From positions 62,001 through 126,000 of the forward strand of contig JAEZGX010000039.1 in NCBI GenBank assembly GCA_023416735.1: a stretch of 64,000 bases of DNA. The letters are read 5' to 3'. A model generated the notes under the pieces. It saw only the letters and a program-made list of their open reading frames with translations. It did no database searches and was not told the origin of the DNA. The DNA is from Verrucomicrobiota bacterium. GTDB lineage: Bacteria; Verrucomicrobiota; Verrucomicrobiia; Opitutales; Opitutaceae. This document shows, one piece after another, positions 50,659 through 59,736 of this stretch. Each line of letters starts with the position of its first letter. Position 1 is the first letter of the stretch. The position numbers were made by a program, and so were the translations under genes.

Positions 50659-53436
50659 CTATGCGCCGGCAGGAACGGGGCCAAGAAGATCGTAAACCGC
50701 GGCGAGGAGTGCTTCCGGGCGGAAGGGCTTGACGAGGAAGGCGTCCGCAAAGTGCTGCGTGGACTCGCGTGCTTCGGTTTCCTGGCCCAGGCCGCTGACG
50801 GCGATGATTTTGACGGCGGGGTTGAGGCGTTGGATGACGCTGGCGAAAGCGGCGCCGTCGAGATTGGGCATGTTGAGGTCGGTGACGACGATGCGGATTT
50901 CGCGGGAGCGAGGGGCAAAGAGAGAAACGCCTTCGGCGCCGTCGGCAGCGGTGAGAACGCGATAGCCGTGACGCGTGAGGATTGCGGCGGACATGTTGCG
51001 AATGCTCGGTTCGTCGTCGACGACGAGGATGAGATCGCCGTTGCCGCGGGCTTGGATGGCGGGCGTGCTGACGGGAGCGGCGTCGATGGACGGTGGGGAG
51101 ACCTCGGCGGGAAAGTAGATGCGGAACGAGGTGCCCTTGCCGGGCGTGGTTTGGAGGGAGACGAAACCTCCGTGGGTTTCGACGATGCCCCGGACGGTGG
51201 AGAGGCCGAGTCCGGTGCCTTTGCCGACGTCCTTGGTGGTGAAGAACGGCTCCCAAATGCGGGAGAGGACCTCGGGTGAAATGCCGGTGCCGGTATCCTC
51301 GACGTGGAGGGCGAGGAAGGTGCCCGGCCTTGCTTCGGGGATTTCGTTCGCGGCCTCCGCGGAGAGAACGGCGTTTTCGCCGCGCAACGTGAGCGTGCCC
51401 CCCTGCGGCATGGCGTCGCGGGCGTTGACCGTGAGATTGAGGAGAACCTGGTGGACTTGAGTGGGGTTGGCTTTGATCGGCCAGAGATCGGACGGGATGT
51501 GGTCGTCGAGGACGATGGATTTGGGAAATGTTTCCTGGATGAACGTGGCGACGTCGCGAAGGAGGTGTTTGACCTGAATGACGCGATGGCCGCCATCGAC
51601 ACCGTGGGCGAAGCCGAGGATTTGACGGACGAGGGCGGCGCCGCGTTCGGCGCTCTTTTCGAGGGTGGCGATCAGGCGGATATCGGCGGGGTCGGTGGCG
51701 TGGTCGCGCAGCATCGGCGCGGCGAGGAGCATGGGCGCGAGGACGTTGTTGAGGTCGTGCGCGATGCCGGCGGCGAGCATGCCGAGGCTTTCGAGGCGTT
51801 GGGCGCGGAAGAATTGTTCTTCGATGCGACGCTTCTCGGTGATGTCGGTGGCGATGATGAGGCGACCCTGCACCTCGTCGGCGGCGTCGCGGAGCACGGT
51901 GATGCGCGCATCGACGACGACCGGTTGGGAGTTGCGGTGGCGGAGGTGGAGTTCTCCGCGCCAGTCGGCGTTGGCCTTGGCGCCGGCGCGGGCGACTTCG
52001 ATTTCATGGAGGACGGATTCGCCGAGCAGTTCGCGGAGGGAGCGGCCTTGGGCTTCGGCGGGAGGCCAGCCGAGGGTGCGGGCGGCGCTGGCGTTCCAGA
52101 ACGTGACGCGGTCGTGGAGATCCGTGACGACGATGGAGTCGCCGGCTTTTTGGAGGATGTCGGCCTGGTCGCGCAGGCGGCGTTCTGTTTCGTGGTGACT
52201 GAAGCAGATGGCGGCGATGTGGACGGCGACGTCGATGAGGTGGATGTGGCGCGGGGAAGGCGTGCCGGGCTGCCGCATGTAAACGGCGAACGTGCCGACC
52301 AGGCGGTGTTGGATATCGAAGATCGGAGTGGACCAGCAGGCGCGCAGGCCGTGGGCGAGGGCGAAGTCGCGGTAGTTTTGCCAGAGCGGATCCTGGGCGA
52401 TGTCGCTAACGACGACGGCCGTGCGGCGGAAAGCGGCGGTGCCGCAGGAGCCGGCGGCGGGTCCGACGAGCGTTCCATCGATGGACGCCATGTAACTGCG
52501 AGGGAGGCGAGGAGCGGCGGCGTGGCGGATCTGCGTGCCACCCTCGGTGAGGACGAGGATGGAGCAGATCATTTCGTCGGCCTGGTGTTCGATGACGCGC
52601 AGCAGGGTGTCGAGGGTTTCGGCGAGCGGTTCGCCGCCGGCGATCATCTCGAGAACCTGATTCTGGCCGTTGAAGAAATCCTCGCGTTGCCTCCGCTCGG
52701 TGAGGTCCCGGATCAGCGTGGAAAAGTAGGCGACCGAGCCGTCGGGGGCGCGATGGCAGATGATGGTTTGAGCGACGGGAATGCGGCGCCCCTCGCGATC
52801 GACGATGACGTTTTCGCCGGACCACTGGCCTTGGGCGGCGGCGGTGGGGAGGTAATCGCCTTCGATCAGGTGAATGACCTCGGGCGGATGAAAGTCGGGA
52901 AATCTCAACGATCGGATATCCGTGCCTTCGGGCAGGCGAAGGAGGCGGCAGGCCGCTTGGTTGAGATAAAGGATGTTTCCCTCGGGGGTGCCGTGACCGA
53001 CGAAGTCGGGAGAACTTTCGAGCGTGGCGGCGAGCCGTTCGCGCTCGATCTCGGCCGCGCGAAGGCGTTTGCGCTCCTGGCTTTCACCGAACGCGCGGCG
53101 AATGGCGGTGGCGAGCCGAAGCGGGCGATCTTTTAGAACGTAGTCGTGGGCGCCGGCGCGCACGGCGTCGATGGCGCGGTCTTCACCGATGTTGCCGGAG
53201 AGAAAGATGAAAGGGGTGACGGGGGCGAGTTCACGGGCGAGGCGGAGAGCTTCGGTGCCGTCGAAGCCGACCAGGCTGAAATCGGAAAGGACGAGATCGT
53301 AGTTGCGTCGGAGTTCGTCCGTGTAGCGCTCACGCGTGGCGACGGTCGTGATCTCGCAGTCGGGCCATTCCTGGACGAGGAGTTCGCGAACGAGCTCGGC
53401 ATCGTGCGGGCTATCTTCCAGGTGCAGAATCCTCAT
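50659..53436 (-). CDS. Hybrid sensor histidine kinase: REC-PAS-GAF-PAS-HisKA-HATPase-REC
   Basis: The 925-residue cytoplasmic kinase starts with a receiver (MRILHLEDSPHDAELV, phospho-Asp52 in VLSDFSL). A PAS domain follows (LAATLESSPDFVGHGTPEG), then a GAF-like domain (IDGTLVGPAAGSCGTAAF), a second PAS (KAGDSIVVTDLHDRVTFWNAS), the HisKA box LGMLAAGIAHDLNNVLAPML, HATPase motifs (NLTVNARDAM, DTGTGISPEV, GTGLGLSTV) and a C-terminal receiver (VVDDEPSIRNM, VVTDLNMPNLDG). The open frame extends 119 codons upstream but these overlap the neighbouring kinase. Start ATG at 53436, 29 bp after the partner kinase gene. Confidence 0.93.
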   Translation of the reverse strand: MRILHLEDSPHDAELVRELLVQEWPDCEITTVATRERYTDELRRNYDLVLSDFSLVGFDGTEALRLARELAPVTPFIFLSGNIGEDRAIDAVRAGAHDYVLKDRPLRLATAIRRAFGESQERKRLRAAEIERERLAATLESSPDFVGHGTPEGNILYLNQAACRLLRLPEGTDIRSLRFPDFHPPEVIHLIEGDYLPTAAAQGQWSGENVIVDREGRRIPVAQTIICHRAPDGSVAYFSTLIRDLTERRQREDFFNGQNQVLEMIAGGEPLAETLDTLLRVIEHQADEMICSILVLTEGGTQIRHAAAPRLPRSYMASIDGTLVGPAAGSCGTAAFRRTAVVVSDIAQDPLWQNYRDFALAHGLRACWSTPIFDIQHRLVGTFAVYMRQPGTPSPRHIHLIDVAVHIAAICFSHHETERRLRDQADILQKAGDSIVVTDLHDRVTFWNASAARTLGWPPAEAQGRSLRELLGESVLHEIEVARAGAKANADWRGELHLRHRNSQPVVVDARITVLRDAADEVQGRLIIATDITEKRRIEEQFFRAQRLESLGMLAAGIAHDLNNVLAPMLLAAPMLRDHATDPADIRLIATLEKSAERGAALVRQILGFAHGVDGGHRVIQVKHLLRDVATFIQETFPKSIVLDDHIPSDLWPIKANPTQVHQVLLNLTVNARDAMPQGGTLTLRGENAVLSAEAANEIPEARPGTFLALHVEDTGTGISPEVLSRIWEPFFTTKDVGKGTGLGLSTVRGIVETHGGFVSLQTTPGKGTSFRIYFPAEVSPPSIDAAPVSTPAIQARGNGDLILVVDDEPSIRNMSAAILTRHGYRVLTAADGAEGVSLFAPRSREIRIVVTDLNMPNLDGAAFASVIQRLNPAVKIIAVSGLGQETEARESTQHFADAFLVKPFRPEALLAAVYDLLGPVPAGA

Positions 53437-53465
53437 GGTCACTACGCTGGCCAGTCGTGTGCATA

Positions 53466-55277
53466 TCAAATGGGTTGCACGGGAAGAGAGAAAAAGAAAG
53501 TCGCGCCGTTGCCGAGAGAGCTTTCGGCCCAAGTGCGGCCGCCGTGGCGGGTGACGATCCGGCGGACGTTGGCGAGGCCGATGCCGGTGCCTTGGAACTC
53601 GGATTGGGAGTGGAGACGTTGGAAGACACCGAAAAGCTTGGCGGCGTATTTCATGTCGAAGCCGACGCCGTTGTCGCGAACGTAGAAGACGTGCTCGGTG
53701 GCGTTGATGCCTTGGGGGATCGCGCCAATATCGATCCGCGGGTGGACGGTGTGCGCGGAGTATTTGGCGGCGTTTTCGATGAGATTGGACCAAACCTGGC
53801 GGAGCATGGCGGCGTCGGCGCGAACGGCGGGCAGCGGTTCAATGCGCCATTCGATGGGTTTTTCGCGGTTGAGGCTGATGTCACGGACCACACCGGCGAC
53901 GAGCTGGTTATGGTCGAGGGTGGTGACATCCATTTCGGCCCGGCCCATGCGGGAAAACGTGAGGAGATCGTCGACGAGCCGGCCCATGCGTCGCGCGGAG
54001 TCGGAGATAACGGTGAGGTAGCGGGTGGACTTTTCGTCGAGCGAAGTGCCGGCGTGTTTGGCGAGCAGGGCGGCGAAGCCGTCGATGTGCCGGAGCGGGG
54101 CGCGGAGATCGTGCGAGACCGAGTAGGAGAAGGATTCGAGCTCCTTGTTCGCGATTTCGAGGCGGGCGTTTTGGAGTTGGAGGTCGCGATTGAGTTCGCG
54201 GATTTTGGCGTCAGAGCGTTTTCGTTCGGTGATGTCGCGGATGACGGCGAGTGCTTCGGGACCTTCGTCGGTATCGAGCGGGCTGAGCATGATATCGACG
54301 GGAAATTCGGTGTCGTCTTTGCGGCGTCCGGAAAGTTCGAGACCGGCGCCCATGGGCCGGGTGCGGGGGTTGGCGAAGTAGGCGGCGAGGTGGCCGCCAT
54401 GGCGAGCGTGGAGGCGTTGGGGGAGAAGCTGTTCGATCCGTTGGCCGGTGAGTTCGTCGCGTTCCCAGCCGAAAAGATTTTCGGCGCGGCGATTGGCGCG
54501 GGTGATGCGGCCGCGGGGATCGACTTGGATCATGGCATCCGGGGCGTTGTCGAAAAGCCGCTGGAACATGCGTTCGCTCTTGCGAAGCGATTCTTCGGCG
54601 CGGAGGCGTTGACGGAAATCGCGGCGAACGAGCAGACCGGAGCCGACGAGGAAGACGAGGGCGAGACCGCAACCGAGGAGGGCGACGAAGGTGCTGGCGA
54701 AGGCGGCGCTGGAGGCGGCGGCGGTGTGCTCGGCGAGGAGGCGGCGTTCCTCCTGTTGCATGACGCGAATGATGCTCCGCAGGCGATCGACGGCGCGCTG
54801 GCCGGAGAGGAAGGCGGTCGAACCTGGGGCGATTTCGAGGGGGCCCTTGCGGCGCTCGGCGATGCGGGAGTGCATGATCTCGATCGCGGCCAGGATGGCC
54901 GGTTCGAGTTCGTCGAGACGACGTTGCTGATTGGGGTTGTCGGCGGTTTCGCGGCGGAGGGCGGCGAGCGACGCGCGGATGGCGGCCTCGGATTTTTCGA
55001 ACGCGGGAAGGAGGCTGTCGGAGCCGGTGAGGGAGTAACCGCGCGTCGCGGTCTGCATGGCAAGCACCTCGAGGGCGACGGTTTCCATGCGGCCGAGGGT
55101 TTGATGCGTTTGCTCGACCCGCTCGAAAGTGTTGTGGAAGCGCTGGGCGTTCCATGCTGCGGTGATGGCAACCAGCAACAGGACGAGGGCGGCCACCGCG
55201 AAGCCGGCGGCAATTTTCTTTTCGAGGGAAGATTTCAAGCGTGAAGCGGGCCGTGAACGCGAGCGATTGTCCCTCAA
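53466..55277 (-). CDS. Membrane sensor histidine kinase: CHASE3-PAS-HisKA-HATPase
   Basis: The 603-residue protein has an N-terminal membrane helix (IAAGFAVAALVLLLVAITA), a periplasmic CHASE3 domain at about residues 40-185 (TLGRMETVALEVLAMQTATRGYSLTG), a second membrane helix (FVALLGCGLALVFLVGSGLLV), a PAS domain (LFDNAPDAMIQVDPRGRITRANRRAENLFGW, abbreviated by DAMI and GW), the HisKA box SYSVSHDLRAPLRHIDGF and an HATPase domain (NLIENAAKYS, DNGVGFDM, GTGIGLANV). It is a phytochrome-kinase-like type without its own receiver. The downstream REC-starting hybrid is the probable phosphorelay partner. Confidence 0.93.
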   Translation of the reverse strand: MRDNRSRSRPASRLKSSLEKKIAAGFAVAALVLLLVAITAAWNAQRFHNTFERVEQTHQTLGRMETVALEVLAMQTATRGYSLTGSDSLLPAFEKSEAAIRASLAALRRETADNPNQQRRLDELEPAILAAIEIMHSRIAERRKGPLEIAPGSTAFLSGQRAVDRLRSIIRVMQQEERRLLAEHTAAASSAAFASTFVALLGCGLALVFLVGSGLLVRRDFRQRLRAEESLRKSERMFQRLFDNAPDAMIQVDPRGRITRANRRAENLFGWERDELTGQRIEQLLPQRLHARHGGHLAAYFANPRTRPMGAGLELSGRRKDDTEFPVDIMLSPLDTDEGPEALAVIRDITERKRSDAKIRELNRDLQLQNARLEIANKELESFSYSVSHDLRAPLRHIDGFAALLAKHAGTSLDEKSTRYLTVISDSARRMGRLVDDLLTFSRMGRAEMDVTTLDHNQLVAGVVRDISLNREKPIEWRIEPLPAVRADAAMLRQVWSNLIENAAKYSAHTVHPRIDIGAIPQGINATEHVFYVRDNGVGFDMKYAAKLFGVFQRLHSQSEFQGTGIGLANVRRIVTRHGGRTWAESSLGNGATFFFSLPVQPI

Positions 55278-55377
55278 ACGGGGCGGCGAATTTTCCGCAA
55301 GGCAACTACAAGTGCCAGCGTAAAACCGTGGGAGTCTCGGCGACCAGCGGGTGAGGGCGTAAGGACACGGGAAACAG

Positions 55378-55393
55378 GCCTGCGTTCGCAGGC
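55378..55393. repeat. GCCTGC hairpin upstream of the CHASE3 kinase
   Basis: GCCTGCG (55378-55384), TT, CGCAGGC (55387-55393). It is a compact GC hairpin like those at 5947 and 47015. It lies in the 176-bp gap between the kinase start and the DUF2339 stop, both on the minus strand. Nothing else is recognised there. Confidence 0.45.
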
Positions 55394-55453
55394 GACGGAG
55401 AACGCTGAATGGGACCGTTCGATGCTGCGGCGAGGTGGCACTCTGCGACCGTG

Positions 55454-58400
55454 TTACGACGTGGGCGGCGGTGCGTCGCTGGGGGCGAAACGTTGATAAA
55501 GCAAAGAGGCGACGAGAGCGACGGCAGCGACGGCGATCAGGGCGCCGACGCGGTAGAGTTGGTTGAGCTCGGCGAGATCGTGGAAAAACAACTTCAGGGC
55601 GGTCACGCCGAGGAGCGCGATGGCGGCGATGCGGGCGGCGCGGGATTTTTTCCAGATGCCGGCGGCGAGAAGGACGAGCGCAAAAAGCGCCCAGCCGACG
55701 GTGTAGGCGAGGTTGCGCGCGAAGTTGCCGGAGAAGTCGAACGTGAGGGTGGCGCCGGGCGGGCTGAAGAAGTCGGCGATCTGGAGGTTGAGAAGGAGGA
55801 AGCTGAGGATGACGCCGAAGGTGTTGAGGAGGGCGGGGGCAGAGAGATGGAAAACGCGGTGGCGGGGCGGGGCGAGCAGACGCGCACCGACGAAAACGCA
55901 GAGGATCGCGAGACCGTAGGTGTAGAGATATCCGTTAAGGATCGGGATGTCGCCGCGCGGATGATACGTGAAGACAGCGGGGTTGAGGGCGAGCCGGGCG
56001 AAAACGATGACGAGAAGGACGACGCCGGTGGCGCGGAGGCCGGGATGGGGGATGCGATGGAAGAGCCAGAGCAGGGCGGCGCCCTCGAGTGCCCAGGCTA
56101 CGGTGAGCCATTGGCGTTCGAATTGGATCGGGAAAATCAGGGTGACGAAAAGCAGGGCGACGCCGGCAAACCAAGCGAGCTGATTGAGCCGCGCGGACGG
56201 TGACGGAGGGGCGGGCTGGCGGAGCGTTGCGATCAGACTGGCGAGCGGGGCAAGAGCGAAGGCGGCGGGAACGAGACCCATGAAGGCGTTGGGCCAGGTT
56301 TGATCGATGAGATCGTAGATGAGGGGGAAGTGAACGATGCCGGCGATTGCGGCGACGGCCCAAGGTCCGGTTCGATCGGCGAACGTGCGGCGGAAGAAAA
56401 ACGGGAAGGCGGCGAAAAGGGCGTAGAAGCCGGCATACCACGAGAGCGCGATCGCGGCGTGTTCGGGGACAAAGAAACGCGTGTGCCAGGAGAGCTCGAG
56501 GATTCCGAGTCCGGCGAGGGCGCAGACGGGAAGCCAGTCGATGACGAACAGACGGGTGAGCGCGAGGACGAGGACGCAGAGCAGAAGCGCGAGACCGAAG
56601 AGCGGGGTGGGGTTGGAGAGCGCCAACCGGAGCGACATCAGGATCAGAAGGATGAACGGCAGCAGCGCGGCGAATGCGGGGATTTGAGCGGAAGTGCTGC
56701 CGAAGACGGCGGAGTGGCTGCGGCCGAGATCGGTGCGGGCGGAAGCGAGACGACGTGCGAGGAAAAGTCCGGCCGCGAAAAAGAAGACGGCGAAAACGGC
56801 GATGAGGATGAACAGCGAATCAGGGACGGGCAGGGTGGCGGAGGCTTTGACGATGAGGACACCCGCGGCGACGAGGCTGAGGACGAGCACGGCGGCGATG
56901 GCGACGAGCGACCCGGTAAGGAGCGCGAGGCCGACGGCGAGCGCGTCGATGAGCAGGACAACGGGCCAGAAGAGGAAGGAAGGATCGTCGAGTTTGAAGA
57001 GAGGTATCAGCAGGAGCAGCAGCGTGAGCGGCGGGAAAAGCTGGCTCCAGAAACCTGGCGCGGAGGTAGGACGCTGGCGTTGCAAGACGAGAGGAAACGC
57101 GGTGTGCAGCGCGGCGAAGGAGAGGCACGCGGCGAGCGCCCACGGGAGGAGCGGCGGCGAGAGATGTTCCGCGATCCAGAAACCAAGGAGCGAGAAGACA
57201 ATGGCGCCGCCGAGCAGATGGATGCGCGGGTGCCGCGCGTCGCGCCAGGCCAGGAAGAGAAGAAACGCGTCGGCAGCGAAAACGAAGCCGAATAACAGCG
57301 CGGGCCGTGTGGCGATGGAGTCGTATCCAAGGAAAAAGCACGCGAAACCGAGCGCGACGAGAGCGAGGGCGGCGGCGGTCCAGGAGAGATGAAGCGAAGG
57401 ACGCGACCAGCGGCGCGCGAGTTCGGCGGCGGCGGAGAAGAGGACGTTGAACGCGAGGACGAGAGCAACCAGGAGCGGAGCGCGAGCGGCGGTGAAGAAC
57501 TGATCGGTCCACGCGATCTGCAGGAGCACGGTGCCGGTGGCGGCGAACGGGACGAGGTGAGGCCAGCGGCGATGGAGGGCGACGGCGAGCAGGCCGATAT
57601 CGAGGAGTCCGACGTAGGTGAAAAGGCCGATGGGGTTGTCCTCTCCGGTGGAAATGACGAGCGGCGTGAGGAAGCCGCCGAGGAGACCGAGGATCGCGAC
57701 GACCTGCGCGTGAAGGCGAACGGCGAGGAGGAACGCGACGGCGGTGATGAGCGCCATCAAGGCAAACGTGGCGAGCGGGGTGAAGAACGGGAAGCGATAG
57801 ACGATGTGCGACGCGAACGTGACGGCGTAGAGGCTGACGATGCCGGTGGCGCAGAGAACGTGGGAGGTGATGCGATATTTTTCGCGAGTGATGCGCAGGC
57901 CTGCGACGATGAGCGCGGCGGAGAGAGCGAAGCCGATCGCGATGCGGATGCCCGGCGGGATGAGATCGTGCTCGAAGGAGTATTTGACGAAGAACGCGAC
58001 CGCGAGGAAGGCGGTGAGGCCGCCGAGCCAGGCGAAGAGTTTGGCGCCGACGAAGTGTTCGAGATTGAGCGTTTTGGTTTTGGGTTCCGGGTTTTGGGTT
58101 TTGAGTTGGGGAAGAGCGGGCGGAGTTGGCGCGAACGGACGCGGCGGCGGTAAGACGGCAAGGGGCGGAGGTGGAGAAATCGGGCGTTGTGGCGGCGAAA
58201 GAGGAGGAGGAAGCGCGAGAGGAGGAACGGAGGAGATTTCGGGCTTCGAAATTTGCGAAGGGAGAGCCGGAGGAGGAGCGGCCTCAGGAGCGATCGCGGC
58301 GGGCGTGGCAGCGGGACTGGGCGCGGATGGGGCGGAGCGGAGTTGGGTTTCGAGGGACGACAGCCGCGTGCGAAGAGAAGCGATTTCGTTTTTCAGCGAA

Positions 58401-58477
58401 CTGAAACGGACGAACACCCAAATCGGGAAGACGAGGAAGAGGACCACCAGAAACAGAATCAAAAGCACGGCGGCCAT
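55454..58477 (-). CDS. DUF2339 polytopic membrane protein
   Basis: The 1007-residue protein has one N-terminal helix (LLILFLVVLFLVFPIWVFV), a coiled-coil stretch (LKNEIASLRTRLSSLETQL), a Pro-rich linker at about residues 55-135 and then more than twenty membrane segments, beginning with LNLEHFVGAKLFAWLGGLTAFLAVAFFVKYSF (landmarks G-x-KLFAWLG-x-LTAF), the DUF2339 signature. The family function is unknown; an envelope role is assumed from topology. Part of the linker, KTQNPEPKTKT, is encoded by a heptamer-word array at 58072-58106. Confidence 0.88.
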   Translation of the reverse strand: MAAVLLILFLVVLFLVFPIWVFVRFSSLKNEIASLRTRLSSLETQLRSAPSAPSPAATPAAIAPEAAPPPALPSQISKPEISSVPPLALPPPLSPPQRPISPPPPLAVLPPPRPFAPTPPALPQLKTQNPEPKTKTLNLEHFVGAKLFAWLGGLTAFLAVAFFVKYSFEHDLIPPGIRIAIGFALSAALIVAGLRITREKYRITSHVLCATGIVSLYAVTFASHIVYRFPFFTPLATFALMALITAVAFLLAVRLHAQVVAILGLLGGFLTPLVISTGEDNPIGLFTYVGLLDIGLLAVALHRRWPHLVPFAATGTVLLQIAWTDQFFTAARAPLLVALVLAFNVLFSAAAELARRWSRPSLHLSWTAAALALVALGFACFFLGYDSIATRPALLFGFVFAADAFLLFLAWRDARHPRIHLLGGAIVFSLLGFWIAEHLSPPLLPWALAACLSFAALHTAFPLVLQRQRPTSAPGFWSQLFPPLTLLLLLIPLFKLDDPSFLFWPVVLLIDALAVGLALLTGSLVAIAAVLVLSLVAAGVLIVKASATLPVPDSLFILIAVFAVFFFAAGLFLARRLASARTDLGRSHSAVFGSTSAQIPAFAALLPFILLILMSLRLALSNPTPLFGLALLLCVLVLALTRLFVIDWLPVCALAGLGILELSWHTRFFVPEHAAIALSWYAGFYALFAAFPFFFRRTFADRTGPWAVAAIAGIVHFPLIYDLIDQTWPNAFMGLVPAAFALAPLASLIATLRQPAPPSPSARLNQLAWFAGVALLFVTLIFPIQFERQWLTVAWALEGAALLWLFHRIPHPGLRATGVVLLVIVFARLALNPAVFTYHPRGDIPILNGYLYTYGLAILCVFVGARLLAPPRHRVFHLSAPALLNTFGVILSFLLLNLQIADFFSPPGATLTFDFSGNFARNLAYTVGWALFALVLLAAGIWKKSRAARIAAIALLGVTALKLFFHDLAELNQLYRVGALIAVAAVALVASLLYQRFAPSDAPPPTS
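58072..58106. repeat. Heptamer-word array inside the DUF2339 gene (TTTTGGG type)
   Basis: Five 7-bp words: GTTTTGG, TTTTGGG, TTCCGGG, TTTTGGG and TTTTGAG, with a possible sixth, TTGGGGA. It has the period and length of the intergenic arrays but lies in the linker-coding part of the gene, giving LKTQNPEPKTKT. It is tolerated because the linker is unstructured. Confidence 0.7.
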
Positions 58478-58593
58478 GGGCGGGGATTGCAGGTGTTGTG
58501 CGACGAGGCGGCTGGAGTGGCAAGGGCGGTTTGACGAGGGGATGACGGAAACACGGTTTGCATTTGCGCCGGGGTCCGCGGCAGCATGCGGCG

Positions 58594-59736
58594 ATGGCGT
58601 TGCCCGGCGACTTATCCGAGGAAATCAGAGGTGAGACGGTGCGGGGGCGGACGGGATTTTTTCGCGTGGGGCAGGCGCGCGACGGGGCGTGGTGGTTGAT
58701 CGATGCGGAAGGGCGGCCGTTTTTTGCGGCGGCGGTGAACGAGGCGGAAGCGGATGCGGCGGAACGGCTGCGTAACTGGAATTTCACTACACTGGGCGCG
58801 GGAGCGGCGGAAGAGTTGCGCGGCGAAGGCTGGCCGTGGGTGGGGACGGTGGATTTTTGTGCGGTGGGGCCGGTCATTCGAGCGGCGGGCGTGCGCGTGC
58901 CGGATGTGTTCGATCCGGATTGGGAGGAACGCGCGAGTCAACGGGCGGCGGAGGTCTGCGCGGCGCAAGGGGACGCGCGGGATTTGGTGGGATGGTTGGC
59001 GGATGACGGACTCGGGTGGGGGCGGGGTGGCGTGACGTTGTTGCAGGTGTGTTTGAGTTTGGAGCCGGGGTTTGCGGCGTATCACGCGGCGTGGGAGTTT
59101 GTGCTGGCGCTGCATCGCGGGCGGATGGAGGCACTGGCGAAAGCGTGGGGTGTTCCGATGGGGAACAAGGAAGTGGTGCGCGCGATGACGCGGGCGGACG
59201 AGGCGCTGGCGACGCGCGGGTATCTGCGGGACAACGTGCAATGGACGCGGGAAATGGCGCGGCGGTATTTTGCGGGGACGGCGGCGGCGATTCGGGCGAG
59301 CGACGGGAATCATCTGGTGCTCGGGGCGCGGGAGGTAGGGAGCGCGGGAGCGGCGGGGGCAGGAGTGAGCGAACTGGCGGCGGCAGCGGCTGATGTGCCG
59401 TGGGTGAGTTTTCGGGAACTCGGAACGTGGGGCACGGGCCCGGTGTGGGTGGGCGATTTTTGTTGGGCGCGGGAGGAGTTTTATGGCGGTCGCGGGAGTC
59501 GGTTGACGACGGTGGAGCGGATGTTGCGCAAAGGCCGGAAAGAGTTGCGGCGGACGATCGCGGCGCCGGCGGTGGTGGGTTATTCGTGGGCGCAGTGGCG
59601 AGATCGGGCGGGAGAACGCGCGCCGTTTGGAAGCGGGTTGGTGCGCGTCGATGGGAGGGAGGCGCGCGAACACACGGAGTTGGTTGCTGACATCAACGGA
59701 CGCATCGGTTCACTGCGGGGTTTTTCCGCTTCATGA
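58594..59736 (+). CDS. Agarase-like TIM-barrel protein, possibly lacking the acid/base residue
   Basis: The 380-residue protein resembles the GH50-type agarase fold: RDGAWWLIDAEGRPFFAAAVN near residue 30 (typical G-W-L-D-P-G-F), LRNWNFTTLGAG near residue 60, and VGWLADDGLGWG near residue 130, where agarases carry D-N-E-L with the catalytic Glu. Here the position reads D-D-G-L, so hydrolytic activity is doubtful. No signal peptide is seen, unusual for a polysaccharide hydrolase. The ATG at 58594 is preferred to the TTG at 58558. Its stop overlaps the next start. Confidence 0.6.
   Translation: MALPGDLSEEIRGETVRGRTGFFRVGQARDGAWWLIDAEGRPFFAAAVNEAEADAAERLRNWNFTTLGAGAAEELRGEGWPWVGTVDFCAVGPVIRAAGVRVPDVFDPDWEERASQRAAEVCAAQGDARDLVGWLADDGLGWGRGGVTLLQVCLSLEPGFAAYHAAWEFVLALHRGRMEALAKAWGVPMGNKEVVRAMTRADEALATRGYLRDNVQWTREMARRYFAGTAAAIRASDGNHLVLGAREVGSAGAAGAGVSELAAAAADVPWVSFRELGTWGTGPVWVGDFCWAREEFYGGRGSRLTTVERMLRKGRKELRRTIAAPAVVGYSWAQWRDRAGERAPFGSGLVRVDGREAREHTELVADINGRIGSLRGFSAS

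Noticed and set aside
53457..55244. 595-codon plus-strand frame opposite the CHASE3 kinase
   Set aside because: The minus strand encodes intact HisKA and HATPase motifs; the plus frame is a shadow.
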